Origin: Burkholderiales bacterium
GTDB lineage: Bacteria; Pseudomonadota; Gammaproteobacteria; Burkholderiales; Burkholderiaceae_E
Direction of reading: 5' to 3'
NCBI GenBank assembly: GCA_020248665.1
Contig: JADCHE010000077.1
Span: 1-64,000, forward strand
DNA: 64,000 nt
A model generated the notes under the pieces. It ran no database searches. It worked only from the letters and a program-made list of their open reading frames with translations, and was not told the origin of the DNA. Shown here in pieces: positions 16,801 to 25,692 of this stretch (the first letter of the stretch is position 1; each line of letters begins with the position of its first letter). The position numbers and the translations under genes are program-made.

Positions 16801-17457
16801 ATGGCCCTCACCCTGTACGGCATCCCCGAGTCGCGCGCGATCCGCCCGCTGTGGGCGGCCTGCGAGCTCGGCCTCGAGTTCGAGCACGTCCCCGTCCCGT
16901 TCGAGGGCGGCGCGACGCGCTCGCCGGAGTTCCTCGCGATCAACCCGAACGGCCGCATTCCGGCGCTGCTCGACGCGCGCGACGACCGGCCGGTGGTCGT
17001 CTGGGAGAGCATGGCCTGCGCGCTGTACCTCGCGCGCGTGCACGGCGTGCCCGACGGCGCGTCGATCGCGCCCGCCTCGCCGCGCGAGGAGGCCGGGGCG
17101 CTGCGCTGGTCGTTCTGGACCGTCAACGAGTTGGAGCGCGACGCGCTCACGGTCCTGATGCACCGCGTCGCGATGCCCGAGGCCCGGCGCCGGCCCGTGC
17201 TCGCCGAGCAGGCCGGGCGCCGCCTCGCGCCGCCGCTCACGGTGCTGGAGGCACACCTGCGCGCGCAGCAGGCGCGCGGCGAGGCGCACCTCGCGGCCGC
17301 GCGCTTCACCGTCGCCGACCTCTGCGTCGCGAGCGTCGCGAACTGGGTCCGCGCGGCCGGGATGCCGCTCGCCGAGTGGCCGGCGGTGGTCGGCTGGCTG
17401 GACGCCTGCATGGACCGCCCGGCGTACCGCGCGGCGCGCGCGCTCGGCCGCGGCTGA
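16801..17457 (+). CDS. Glutathione S-transferase family protein
   Basis: 218 residues. The thioredoxin-like N-terminal domain (about 1-80) has LYGIPESRAIRPLWAACELG and the cis-Pro and Ser motifs NGRIPALLD and VVWESMACALYLA. The all-helical C-terminal domain contains FTVADLCVASVANW and ends with MDRPAYRAA. Cytosolic and probably glutathione-dependent; substrate unknown. A perfect 10-bp hairpin separates it from the convergent senB. Nothing in the context links it firmly to the selenium genes. Confidence 0.88.
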   Translation: MALTLYGIPESRAIRPLWAACELGLEFEHVPVPFEGGATRSPEFLAINPNGRIPALLDARDDRPVVVWESMACALYLARVHGVPDGASIAPASPREEAGALRWSFWTVNELERDALTVLMHRVAMPEARRRPVLAEQAGRRLAPPLTVLEAHLRAQQARGEAHLAAARFTVADLCVASVANWVRAAGMPLAEWPAVVGWLDACMDRPAYRAARALGRG

Positions 17458-17481
17458 CCGCGCGGGCACTCGCGCGGCGCC

Positions 17482-17509
17482 CGATCGCGCGGGGGCCGTC
17501 GCGCGATCG
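17482..17509. terminator. Perfect 10-bp hairpin between convergent gst and senB
   Basis: CGATCGCGCG at 17482-17491 pairs perfectly with 17500-17509 around an 8-nt loop. It lies in the 63-bp gap between two convergent genes and could serve both strands. There is no T-run. Confidence 0.5.
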
Positions 17510-17520
17510 TCGCGCCGCGC

Positions 17521-18495
17521 TCAGCGACCGGTCGGCGCGCCGGCCAGCAGCCCCGCGACGATCGCCCGCAGCGACGCCGCCTCGGCGTCGGGCGAGAAGT
17601 CCGGCGCACGCGCGTCGCACTGCGTGCGCAGCGCAGCGAGCCACGCCGGGTCGTCTCGCGCGCGGACCAGCATCGCGGCGAGCGCGCCGGCATCACCGAC
17701 CGGGAACCACCCTCCGTAGTCCTCGCCGAGCAGGCCCGCGTTGCCGTCGATCCGCGAGCCGATCACCGGCGTGCCGCTGCGCACCGCCTCGATGACCACG
17801 TGCGCGCCGCCCTCCATGCGGCTCGCGTGCACGAGCACGTGCGCGGCCTGGACCCGGCGGCGGACCTCGGCGTGCGGGCGCGCGCCGAGCCAGCGGTAGG
17901 TCGGCAGCGACGCCGCCAGCGCGGCGGCGCGCGCACCGATCGCGGGGTCGAGCGCGCCGCCGACATGGTCGAGGAGGATGTCGGGCCGGCCGGCCAGGCG
18001 GCGCGCCGCCTCGAGGTAGGTGTCGGGATCCTTCTCCGCGCGCAGGTGCCCGACCATCAGCGCGCGCAGCTGCCGGGGGCTCTTCGCGAGCGGCCGGCGC
18101 GCCGAGCACGACTGCAGCACGATGCGGCACTTCGCGCGGTGCACCGGCGCGAGCCGTGCGGGCCCGAGCGCGTTGAGCGCGACCAGCGCGTCGGCTGCGT
18201 CGAGCGAACGGCGGGCGTCCGGGTCGGCGTCGATGTCGCGATAGAGGTCGGTGCCGGTCAGCACGACCAGCAGCGGGCCGTCCGGGCGGGCTGCGCGCCA
18301 CGCGGCGATCGAGCCCGCCGAGCGGCGCGCGTGCAGCGCGATCATCAGCTCGGCGCCGGAACCCGCCCACCGGTCGACCAGCGCGACGCGGTAAGCTCCG
18401 GCGAGCATCCGCGCCCAGCGACGCGCGGTCTGCCAGTTGCCGTTGTTCGCGTCGGCCAGGGCCGGCGTCACGATCACGATCGAAGCCCGATGCAC
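17521..18495 (-). CDS. senB: Selenosugar synthase SenB (glycosyltransferase)
   Basis: 324 residues, GT-B glycosyltransferase. SenB (TIGR04348 type) condenses selenophosphate with a UDP-sugar to give a selenosugar, the selenium donor for selenoneine. Supporting sequence: N-terminal IVIVTPALADANNGNW, which is characteristic of this family, and the C-terminal nucleotide-sugar motif SRMEGGAHVVIEAVRSGTP. It is divergent from senA, with the GTG at 18493-18495 directly abutting senA's ATG at 18490-18492, so the two coding regions overlap by 6 bp. The companion selenophosphate synthetase (SenC/SelD) is not in this window. Function rests on family plus neighbour. Confidence 0.85.
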   Translation of the reverse strand: MHRASIVIVTPALADANNGNWQTARRWARMLAGAYRVALVDRWAGSGAELMIALHARRSAGSIAAWRAARPDGPLLVVLTGTDLYRDIDADPDARRSLDAADALVALNALGPARLAPVHRAKCRIVLQSCSARRPLAKSPRQLRALMVGHLRAEKDPDTYLEAARRLAGRPDILLDHVGGALDPAIGARAAALAASLPTYRWLGARPHAEVRRRVQAAHVLVHASRMEGGAHVVIEAVRSGTPVIGSRIDGNAGLLGEDYGGWFPVGDAGALAAMLVRARDDPAWLAALRTQCDARAPDFSPDAEAASLRAIVAGLLAGAPTGR

Positions 18496-19734
18496 GCCCG
18501 CAGCATACCCGCCGACGCGACGCCGCGCGCCCACGACGACGCCCGCCGCGCCGGCGCCGCGTGGCTCGCCGAAGCGCTGCGCGCGAGCCGCGCCGACACG
18601 CTCGCGACCTTCGAGGCCTACCGGCGTGCGCTGCCCGACCTGGCGGTACCGTTGCGCGGCGGACTGAACCCGCCGCTCTGGGAGATCGGGCACGTCGGCT
18701 GGTTCCAGGACTTCTGGATCGGACGCAACCCCGCCCTACCGGACGGCCCGCGCGCCGATCCCGCCGCGCCGCGACGCGCCCCCGCCGGTCGCGCGGACGC
18801 CGACGCGCTGTACCACTCGAGCTTCGTCGAGCACGCGTCGCGCTGGTCGCTGCCGCTGCCCTCGGTCGACGAGACGCTCGACACGCTGGCCGCGCAACTC
18901 GGGCGCACGCTGGCGCTGCTCGCCGAGGCGGACGACGACGACGATGCGCTGTACTTCTTCAGGCTCGCGCTGCTGCACGAGGACATGCACCACGAGGCCG
19001 CGCTCTACATGGCCGAGCAGCTCGACCTGCCGGTCGAGTCGCCGGGCTTCGCGCCCGCCCCGCTGCCCGAGCCGCCGCCGCCGATCGTGCTCGACGCCGG
19101 CACCTGGCGCCTGGGCGATGCGGCGCCCGGCTTCGCGTTCGACAACGAGCTCGGTCCGCACGACGCGCCGGCCGGCCCGGTGGAGATCGACGCGCAGGCG
19201 GTCCGCTGGGCCGAGTACCTGCCCTTCGTCGAGGCCGGCGGCTACCGCGACCCGCGGCTCTGGAGCGACGCCGGCCTGCGCTGGCGGCACGAGACCGGCG
19301 CGACCGGACCGGCGGCGCTGCGGCACGACGAGCACGCCGGGTGGACGCGCCGTCGCAGCGGTCGCCGGGTGCCGCTCGATCGGCGCGAGGCGGCCTGCCA
19401 CCTGAACGCGCACGAGGCCGAAGCGTGGTGCCGGTGGGCCGGCCGCCGGCTGCCGACCGAGGCCGAGTGGGAACGCGCCGCCGTGACACACCCCGAAACG
19501 TTCCGCCGCGGCGACGCGTGGGAGTGGACCGCGAGCGCGTTCGCGCCGTTCCCGGGCTTCGTGGCCCACCCGTACCGCGACTACTCGGCGCCGTGGTTCG
19601 ACGGCAGGCCGGTGCTGCGCGGCGGCTCGTGGATGACGCAGCCGCGCGTCGCGCACCCGCGCTACCGCAACTTCTTCCAGCCGTGGCGCACCGACGTGCC
19701 GGCGGGGCTGCGCAGCGCGTCGCGCCGGACCTAG
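18490..19734 (+). CDS. senA: Selenoneine synthase SenA (EgtB-like sulfoxide/selenoxide synthase)
   Basis: 414 residues. A DinB-like N-terminal domain carries His68 (WEIGHVGW) and the iron-binding HxxxHxE (HEDMHHEA, 163-169). A C-terminal FGE-sulfatase fold (about 215-410) includes RRLPTEAEWERAA, WEWTASAFAPFPGF and LRGGSWMTQPR. SenA uses non-haem iron and oxygen to join hercynine with a selenosugar. EgtB of ergothioneine synthesis is a homologue; the adjoining senB and egtD favour selenoneine. It overlaps senB at the start and shares the CTAG stop palindrome with egtD at its end. No clear ribosome binding site was found. Confidence 0.87.
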   Translation: MHARSIPADATPRAHDDARRAGAAWLAEALRASRADTLATFEAYRRALPDLAVPLRGGLNPPLWEIGHVGWFQDFWIGRNPALPDGPRADPAAPRRAPAGRADADALYHSSFVEHASRWSLPLPSVDETLDTLAAQLGRTLALLAEADDDDDALYFFRLALLHEDMHHEAALYMAEQLDLPVESPGFAPAPLPEPPPPIVLDAGTWRLGDAAPGFAFDNELGPHDAPAGPVEIDAQAVRWAEYLPFVEAGGYRDPRLWSDAGLRWRHETGATGPAALRHDEHAGWTRRRSGRRVPLDRREAACHLNAHEAEAWCRWAGRRLPTEAEWERAAVTHPETFRRGDAWEWTASAFAPFPGFVAHPYRDYSAPWFDGRPVLRGGSWMTQPRVAHPRYRNFFQPWRTDVPAGLRSASRRT

Positions 19735-20693
19735 CCGCCGGCGACGAACACCGCGAAGCGACGCTCCGCATCGGTCCAGTGGGCGGTCGCGGCGAACCCG
19801 GCCTCGCGCAGCAGCGCGTCGAAGCCGTCGACGGTCCACTTGTACGAGTCCTCGGTGTGGATCCGCTCGCCGCGCGCGAACGCGCGCGCCGAGCCGCCCC
19901 AGCGCACCACCTGGTCCTCGCGCGACTCGAGGTGCATCTCGATGCGCGACGCGTCGGCGTCGAACAGCGCGACGTGACGCCAGCGGCGCACGTCGAAATC
20001 CGCGCCGAGCAGCCGGTTCAGCCGGCGCAGCAGGTTCAGGTCGAACGCGGCGGTGACGCCGAGCGCGTCGTCGTACGCCGCCTCCAGCACGTCGGTCGGC
20101 TTCACCAGGTCGACGCCGATCAGCAGCGCCCCGCCGCCGGCCGTCTCGCGCGCCTCGCGCAGCAGCCGGCGCGCCGCATCGGGCGCGAAGTTGCCGATGC
20201 TGCTGCCGGGGTAGAACACCACCGCCGGCCCGCCGAGCGCCTCGTCGGGCAGCCGCAACCGTGCCGAGAAGTCGAGGCCGACGCCGAGCATCTCGACGTC
20301 GGGGTGCTCGCGCTGCAGGCAGTCGAGCGACTCGCGCAGGAACGCGACCGAGATGTCGACCGCGACGTATCGGCGCGGCCGGATCGCGTCGAACAGCCGC
20401 GCCGCCTTGCGGCAGTTGCCCGCGCCGAGGTCCACCAGCACCGGGCGATCGCCCGCGTGGCGCAGCACGGTCGCTCCGATCGAGGCCAGGTGCGCCGACA
20501 TGATGTCGGCCTCGGTGCGCGTCGGGTAGTACTCGTCCAGCTCGGTGATCGCGTCGAACAGCCGCGAGCCGAGCGGATCGTAGAGGAACTTCGGCGACAG
20601 CCGGGCGCGTTCGGCGAGCAGGCCGGCGGCGGCCTCCGCGGCGAGCGCCCGGTCGTCGGGGCGGTGCAGTTCGAGGAACCGGGCAAGCTTCAT
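19731..20693 (-). CDS. egtD: L-histidine N-alpha-methyltransferase EgtD
   Basis: 320 residues, SAM-dependent. It trimethylates histidine to hercynine, the substrate of SenA/EgtB. Visible motifs are SPKFLYDPLGSRLFDAI, YYPTRTEADIM, the SAM loop LVDLGAGNCRKA, YPGSSIGNF and the C-terminal SYKWTVDGF. It converges on senA: both stop codons are read from the same CTAG (19731-19734). It diverges from the ABC transporter operon with a 164-bp spacer. Together with senA and senB it should make selenoneine provided selenophosphate is supplied elsewhere. No clear Shine-Dalgarno sequence precedes the ATG. Confidence 0.93.
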   Translation of the reverse strand: MKLARFLELHRPDDRALAAEAAAGLLAERARLSPKFLYDPLGSRLFDAITELDEYYPTRTEADIMSAHLASIGATVLRHAGDRPVLVDLGAGNCRKAARLFDAIRPRRYVAVDISVAFLRESLDCLQREHPDVEMLGVGLDFSARLRLPDEALGGPAVVFYPGSSIGNFAPDAARRLLREARETAGGGALLIGVDLVKPTDVLEAAYDDALGVTAAFDLNLLRRLNRLLGADFDVRRWRHVALFDADASRIEMHLESREDQVVRWGGSARAFARGERIHTEDSYKWTVDGFDALLREAGFAATAHWTDAERRFAVFVAGG

Positions 20694-20857
20694 CGGGAGG
20701 GTCGGGATGTAACCGAAGGGCGGCGGACGACGATTCGCATAGGCATGGATCCGGCCCGCCGGTGCCCGTGGCCGCTCGGAGCGGCCCCGTGCATCTTCGC
20801 CGATAATGCGCCAGGCCGTCGACGCCGGCCCCGTCAGACCCCTTCCAGGAGGCTTCC

Positions 20858-21724
20858 GTGATCGACCTGTCCCCGTCCCGCACCTTCAAGGCGCTCGCCA
20901 CCTGCGCGCTGCTCGCCTTCGGCTCCATAGGCCACGCCCAGCAAGTCTTTCGCGTGACCACGATCCCCGAGGAAGCGGCCACCGAGCAGATCCGCAAGTT
21001 CACCCCGATCGCGCAGTACCTGGAGAAGCGGCTCGGCATGAAGGTCGAGTTCACGCCGGTGTCCGACTACCCGGCCGCCGTCGAGGCGCTGGTCAACAAG
21101 AAGGTCGAGCTCGTCTGGTTCGGCGGCTTCACGCACGTGCAGGCGCAGATCCGCTCGGGCGGCAAGATCGTGCCGATCGCGCAGCGCGAGGAGGACACCA
21201 AGTTCCAGTCGGTGTTCATCGCCAAGAAGGATTCGGGCATCAAGGGCTTGGCGGACCTGAAGGGCAAGCAGGTCAGCTTCGGCTCGCAGAGCAGCACCTC
21301 CGGCCACCTGATGCCGCGGCACTTCCTGCTGCAGGCGGGGCTGAACCCGGAGAAGGACTTCCGGCGGATCGCCTACAGCGGCGCGCACGACGCGACGATC
21401 GCGTCGGTGGTGAGCGGCAAGGTCGACGCCGCGGCGCTCGACGTCACCGTGTGGCGCAAGTTCGTGTCCGAGAACAAGGTCGACACCAAGGACGTCGACG
21501 TGTTCTTCACCACGCCCACCTTCTTCAACTACAACTGGTCGGTGCACGCGGACATGCCCGCGGACCTGCGCCAGAAGGTCACCCAGGCGCTCCTCGACCT
21601 CGACCCGGCGACGCCGGAAGGCAAGGAGATCCTGCAGCTCAACCGCGCGACGCGCTACATCCCGACCTCGCCCGAGAACTACAAGGGCATCGAGGCGGCC
21701 GGCCGAAGCGCAGGACTGATCTGA
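20858..21724 (+). CDS. Phosphonate/selenate-type ABC transporter substrate-binding protein
   Basis: 288 residues, signal peptide about 1-27 (ending GHAQ). PhnD-like periplasmic binding fold with TTIPEEAATEQIRKFTPI, ELVWFGGFTHVQAQ, FGSQSSTSGHLMPRHFLLQ and YSGAHDATIASVVSGKVDAAA. The sequence resembles TIGR04553, the putative selenate ABC transporter binding protein often found near selenium genes. The GTG start at 20858 follows AGGAGG closely. First gene of a tight operon (PBP, ATPase, two permeases, ATP-grasp, YHS lipoprotein), divergent from egtD. Selenium oxyanion import is the favoured role. Phosphonate or phosphite cannot be excluded by sequence. Confidence 0.82.
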   Translation: MIDLSPSRTFKALATCALLAFGSIGHAQQVFRVTTIPEEAATEQIRKFTPIAQYLEKRLGMKVEFTPVSDYPAAVEALVNKKVELVWFGGFTHVQAQIRSGGKIVPIAQREEDTKFQSVFIAKKDSGIKGLADLKGKQVSFGSQSSTSGHLMPRHFLLQAGLNPEKDFRRIAYSGAHDATIASVVSGKVDAAALDVTVWRKFVSENKVDTKDVDVFFTTPTFFNYNWSVHADMPADLRQKVTQALLDLDPATPEGKEILQLNRATRYIPTSPENYKGIEAAGRSAGLI

Positions 21725-21740
21725 CCCCGGAGCGCCGCGC

Positions 21741-22574
21741 GTGCGGATCGACCTCGACGAACTCGCGGCGCGTCACCCGGCGGCCCGTGGCGACGCCCCC
21801 CCCGCGCTGCGGCCGCTCTCGGTGTCGGTCGCCGCGGGCGAGCAGGTCGCGGTGATCGGCCCATCGGGCGCCGGCAAGACGACGCTGCTGCAGGCGCTCG
21901 CCTGCGCACTGCCGCCGTCGGCGGGCACGCTGCGGCTGGACGGCACCGACCCGTGGACGCTGTCACGCGCCGCGCTGCACCGGCTGCGCGGCCGGCTGTT
22001 CCTCGCACCGCAGGTGCCGCCGCTGCCGCCGCGGCAGCGCGTCGTCACCGCGGTGCTCGCCGGCCGGCTGCCGGCGATGGGGTTCGCCGCGAGCGTGCGT
22101 TCGCTCTTCTACCCGAGCGACATCCCCGCGGCGCACGAGGCGCTCGAGCGTTTCGACCTGGCCGACAAGCTCTTCGAGCGCGTCGACCGGCTCTCGGGCG
22201 GCGAGCGGCAGCGGGTCGGCCTCGCGCGCGCGCTGCTGTCGCCGGCCTCGCTGTGGCTCGTCGACGAACCGCTGTCGGCGCTCGACCCGACGCGTTCGCG
22301 GCAGGCGATCGCGACGCTGGTCGAGCAGGCCCGCGCGCGCGGCGCGACCCTCGTCGCGACGCTGCACCAGGTCGAGGTCGCGATCGCCGCGTTCCCGCGG
22401 GTGATCGGGCTGCGCGACGGCGCGCTCGCGTTCGACCTGCCCTCGCGCGAGGTCGACCGCGCGCGGCTCGAACGGCTCTATGCGCAGCACGAGCACGAGC
22501 TGCGCGGCGACGCGCCGCTGCCGCCGCCCGAGCCGCCGGCGGGCTCGCCGCCCGCGGTGATGCACTGCCGCTGA
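21741..22574 (+). CDS. ABC transporter ATP-binding protein (PhnC-like)
   Basis: 277 residues. Walker A GPSGAGKTT at about 38-46, Q-loop near APQVPPL, signature LSGGERQRVGLARALL, Walker B LWLVDEPLSALD, and His switch ATLHQVEVA, all in order. Energises the transporter formed with the two downstream permeases. GTG start, 16 bp after the binding-protein stop; the next gene starts 3 bp after its stop. It ends in a Pro/Glu-rich tail of about 20 residues. The sequence is closest in type to phosphonate ATPases, as is usual for the selenate-type systems. Confidence 0.9.
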   Translation: MRIDLDELAARHPAARGDAPPALRPLSVSVAAGEQVAVIGPSGAGKTTLLQALACALPPSAGTLRLDGTDPWTLSRAALHRLRGRLFLAPQVPPLPPRQRVVTAVLAGRLPAMGFAASVRSLFYPSDIPAAHEALERFDLADKLFERVDRLSGGERQRVGLARALLSPASLWLVDEPLSALDPTRSRQAIATLVEQARARGATLVATLHQVEVAIAAFPRVIGLRDGALAFDLPSREVDRARLERLYAQHEHELRGDAPLPPPEPPAGSPPAVMHCR

Positions 22575-22577
22575 CCG

Positions 22578-23423
22578 ATGGCGAGCCTGCCGAACGCGGC
22601 CCGGACCGCGCCCCCCGACCGTGATCCGGCGTGGCTCGGCCGCGTGTTCTGGGCCTGCGCGGCGGTGGTGGTCGCGTGGCCGCTGTTCGTCGCGACCGAG
22701 TTCCGGCCGTGGACGCTGTTCGAGGCGGACAACCTCAAGGTCACGCGCCGCTTCCTCGCCGACTTCCTGCCGCCCGCGCACTCGGCCGAGTTCCTCGCGA
22801 TGGTCGCGCGCGAGGCCTGGCGCACCGTCGCGATCGCCACCGTCGGCATGACGCTCGCGCTGGTGGTGGCGATCCCGCTGACGATCGTCTCGACGCGGGT
22901 GCTGTCGGTCTCGGCGCTGCCGGGCCGGATGGCCCGCGGGCCGTTCGTGGTGCGCCAGGCGGTGCGCTGGCTGCTGATCGTGCTGCGCAGCATCCCCGAG
23001 CTCGTCTGGGCGCTGGTGTTCGTGCGGGTGGTGGGCCTCGGGCCGACCGCAGGGGTGCTCGCGATCGCGCTGACCTACGGCGGCATGCTCGGCAAGGTCT
23101 ACGGCGAGATCCTCGAGAGCGGCGAGACGCACCCGACCCGCTCGCTGCTGCGCAACGGCGCGTCACGGATGCAGGCGCTCGCGTTCGGACTGCTGCCGCA
23201 GAACGCGGCCGAGCTGACCAGCTACACCGTCTACCGCTGGGAGTGCGCGATCCGCAGCTCGGTGGTGCTCGGCTTCGTCGGCGCGGGCGGTCTCGGCCAG
23301 CAGCTCGACAACTCGATGAAGATGTTCAACGGCGGCGAGGTGCTGACGATGCTCGCCGTCTTCGTCGCGCTGGTCGCGCTCGCCGACTGGGTCAGCGCCG
23401 GCCTGCGCCGCGCGCTCGGATGA
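22578..23423 (+). CDS. ABC transporter permease 1 (PhnE-like)
   Basis: 281 residues. Membrane segments near 23-42, 82-105, 135-155, 160-180 and 250-272. The cytoplasmic coupling motif is LGFVGAGGLGQQL, with the EAA-type loop region upstream of it (TSYTVYRWECAIRSS). Forms the channel of the transporter, presumably as a heterodimer with the following permease. Its TGA overlaps the ATG of permease 2 (ATGA at 23420-23423), showing translational coupling. Confidence 0.9.
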   Translation: MASLPNAARTAPPDRDPAWLGRVFWACAAVVVAWPLFVATEFRPWTLFEADNLKVTRRFLADFLPPAHSAEFLAMVAREAWRTVAIATVGMTLALVVAIPLTIVSTRVLSVSALPGRMARGPFVVRQAVRWLLIVLRSIPELVWALVFVRVVGLGPTAGVLAIALTYGGMLGKVYGEILESGETHPTRSLLRNGASRMQALAFGLLPQNAAELTSYTVYRWECAIRSSVVLGFVGAGGLGQQLDNSMKMFNGGEVLTMLAVFVALVALADWVSAGLRRALG

Positions 23424-24265
23424 CCGCGATGGCCGGCCACTCGCGCAGCACCGCCGCCAACCCGCCCTACCGGCTGCCGCCGCCGCTGTTCCATGCGCGC
23501 TGCAAGGCGTGCTGGTTCGTCGCGGCACTGCTCGCGCTCGTGGTCGCGAGCTTCGTGTCGCTCGATCTGCGGTGGAGCGAGTTCCTGTCGGCCGATGCGG
23601 CCCGCAGCATGGGCAAGTTCGTCGGCGAGTTCTTCCCGCCGGACACGAAGCCCGAGTTCCTCGCGCGCGTCGCGGTCGCGACCTGGGAGACGTTCGCGAT
23701 GTCCGCGCTCGGCACCGCGCTCGCTGCGGTGTTCGGGTTGCTGCTCGCGATCCCGGCGAGCCGCATGCACGAGCGCGACCCGGCACGCGGCCGCATGCCG
23801 ACCCGCTGGCTGCTGAACGCGCTGCGCTCGATCCCGGAGCTGGTCTGGGCCGGGCTGCTGCTGATCGCGGCCGGCCTCGGCCCGTTCGCGGGCACGCTCG
23901 CGCTCGCCGCGCACACCACCGGGGTGCTCGGGCGGCTCTTCGCCGAGGCGATCGAGAACATGCCGCGCGGCCCGGGCGCGGCGCTGCGTACGCAGGGCGT
24001 CGGCGAGGCCCGGGTGTTCCTCTACGCCGGGCTGCCCGAGGTGCTGCCGCAGCTGATGAGCTACACGCTGTACCGCTGGGAGAACAACATCCGTGCCGCG
24101 GCGGTGCTCGGCGTCGTCGGGGCCGGCGGGCTCGGGCAGATGCTGCAGTTCCACATGGGCCTGTTCCACATGGGCAAGACCGCGACGATCCTGGGCGCGA
24201 TGCTGGTGATGGTGGCCTGCGTCGACGCGCTCAGCTATGGCGCCCGCAGGTGGCTGACGCGTTGA
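23420..24265 (+). CDS. ABC transporter permease 2 (PhnE-like)
   Basis: 281 residues, homologous to permease 1. It shares LRSIPELVWA and the coupling motif LGVVGAGGLGQML, preceded by SYTLYRWENNIRAA. Membrane segments near 30-48, 90-112, 140-160, 165-185 and 255-275. Two separate permease genes rather than one fit the phosphonate/selenate branch of these systems. Starts inside the stop of permease 1, and its own TGA overlaps the probable TTG start of the ATP-grasp gene. Confidence 0.9.
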   Translation: MTAMAGHSRSTAANPPYRLPPPLFHARCKACWFVAALLALVVASFVSLDLRWSEFLSADAARSMGKFVGEFFPPDTKPEFLARVAVATWETFAMSALGTALAAVFGLLLAIPASRMHERDPARGRMPTRWLLNALRSIPELVWAGLLLIAAGLGPFAGTLALAAHTTGVLGRLFAEAIENMPRGPGAALRTQGVGEARVFLYAGLPEVLPQLMSYTLYRWENNIRAAAVLGVVGAGGLGQMLQFHMGLFHMGKTATILGAMLVMVACVDALSYGARRWLTR

Positions 24266-25692
24266 TCTCCAGGTCCTTCGCTCCGGTGCGCAAGCGCCCC
24301 GCCCCCCGCCGCCTCGGCTGGCTGTTCGCCTACGACTGGGACCGCGACGCGCTCGAGCGGCTCGATCGCGCCGGCCGCGCGCGCTTCGACACCGCGGGCT
24401 TCGATCTCTTCTCGTTCCCGAGCAACGGCGCGCTCGTGCGCTTCGACCTCGAGCGCTTCGCGGCGCGGCAGGCCGAACGCGGGCGGCGCCTGCGCTGGCG
24501 CGGCGTGCTCTCGCACCACGAGCAGTTCGGCGCGCTGGCCGCGTCGCTGATCGCCGAACGCCTGGGCCTGCCCGGCACCTCGCCCGAGAGCATCCTCGCC
24601 GCGCAGCACAAGCTGCACGCGCGCCGCGTGCTAGAGCGCGTCGCGCCCGAGGCGAACGTGGCCTTCGCGCCGCTCGAGGCGCGCTACGGCGGCCCGATCC
24701 CCGAAGGGCTCGCGTACCCGACCTTCGTGAAGCCGGTGAAGGCGGCGTTCTCGGTGCTGGCCCGCGAGGTCGCCGACCGCGACGCGCTGCACGCGCACAC
24801 GCGCTTCGGGCGGCGCGAGCTGTGGGTGATCCGCCGGCTCGTCGAGCCCTTCGACCGCGTCTGCCGCGCCCGGCTGCCCGAGGCGGGCACCGCGCACCGG
24901 ATGCTGCTGGAGTCGCCGGTACCGCCGCGGTTCGGGCAGTACAACCTCGACGGCTGGGTGCACGACGGCACCGTGCACGCGCTCGGCGTCGTCGACGCGG
25001 TGATGTACCCGGGCACGCAGGCGTTCATGCGCTGGGAGGTGCCCAGTCGGCTGCCGGCCGGCGCGCAGGCGCGTGCGCTCGACCTCGCGCGCCGCTTCCT
25101 CGGCGCGATCGGCTTCCGGCACGGCTGCTTCAACCTCGAGTTCTTCCACGACGACGCGAGCGGCGCGCTGAGCTTCATCGAGTGCAACCCGCGGCTGGCC
25201 TCGCAGTTCGGCGACCTGCACCGGCGCGTGCTCGGCGTCGACGCGCATGCGATGGGCGTCGCGCTCGCACTCGGCGAGGACCCCCGCACGGTGCCGCGCA
25301 CCGAGCCGACCGCCGGCGCTGCGGCCAGCCTCGTCTACCGCAGCTTCGACGGCCGGCCGGGCCGGCCGGCGCCGACGCCCGGGCAGCGCGCCGCGTTCGC
25401 GGCGGCGATGCCCGACGGGCTGCTGCTGTCGTTCCCGAAGCGCGGCCACGCGCTCGCGCGCGACCACAAGTGGACCGGCAGCCACCGCTACGGCATCGTG
25501 CACCTGGGCGCCGCGGACCGCGACGCGCTGCGCGAGCGCGCCGAGGCCGCGAGCGCGCTGCTCGGCTGGCCCGCGCCCTATCTCGACGACCTCGAAGCGC
25601 AGGATGCGCCGGACGTCTCCGGCCGCTCCCGCGCCCCGGCTGCGGCGACGCGTCCGGTGACCTGCCTCGACGAATGGAGCCCCTCGCCATGA
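24262..25692 (+). CDS. ATP-grasp domain protein of unknown substrate
   Basis: 476 residues if started at TTG 24262, which overlaps the permease stop and has AGGTGG eight bases upstream. An in-frame GTG at 24286 is an alternative. The ATP-grasp core runs from about residue 100 to 340: the nucleotide-binding lysine lies in YPTFVKPVKAAFS, the strand MLLESPVPPRFG follows, and the metal-binding ECNPRLASQFGDL closes it. ATP-grasp enzymes join a carboxylate to an amine or thiol, or carboxylate a substrate. Coupled to the transporter upstream and to the YHS lipoprotein downstream (ATGA overlap), it is a candidate to modify the imported selenium compound or a selenoneine precursor. That role is inference only. 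Confidence 0.75.
   Translation: MISRSFAPVRKRPAPRRLGWLFAYDWDRDALERLDRAGRARFDTAGFDLFSFPSNGALVRFDLERFAARQAERGRRLRWRGVLSHHEQFGALAASLIAERLGLPGTSPESILAAQHKLHARRVLERVAPEANVAFAPLEARYGGPIPEGLAYPTFVKPVKAAFSVLAREVADRDALHAHTRFGRRELWVIRRLVEPFDRVCRARLPEAGTAHRMLLESPVPPRFGQYNLDGWVHDGTVHALGVVDAVMYPGTQAFMRWEVPSRLPAGAQARALDLARRFLGAIGFRHGCFNLEFFHDDASGALSFIECNPRLASQFGDLHRRVLGVDAHAMGVALALGEDPRTVPRTEPTAGAAASLVYRSFDGRPGRPAPTPGQRAAFAAAMPDGLLLSFPKRGHALARDHKWTGSHRYGIVHLGAADRDALRERAEAASALLGWPAPYLDDLEAQDAPDVSGRSRAPAAATRPVTCLDEWSPSP

Noticed and set aside
18490-19734. SenA as the formylglycine-generating enzyme that would activate the two sulfatases
   Set aside because: It shares the FGE fold but carries the DinB-like domain and the HxxxHxE iron site of EgtB/SenA proteins, and it is flanked by senB and egtD.
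21741-24265. Phosphonate uptake operon (phnCDE)
   Set aside because: The binding protein resembles the selenate-type group, no C-P lyase or phosphonatase genes follow, and sen genes adjoin. Phosphonate is kept as an alternative, not the main call.
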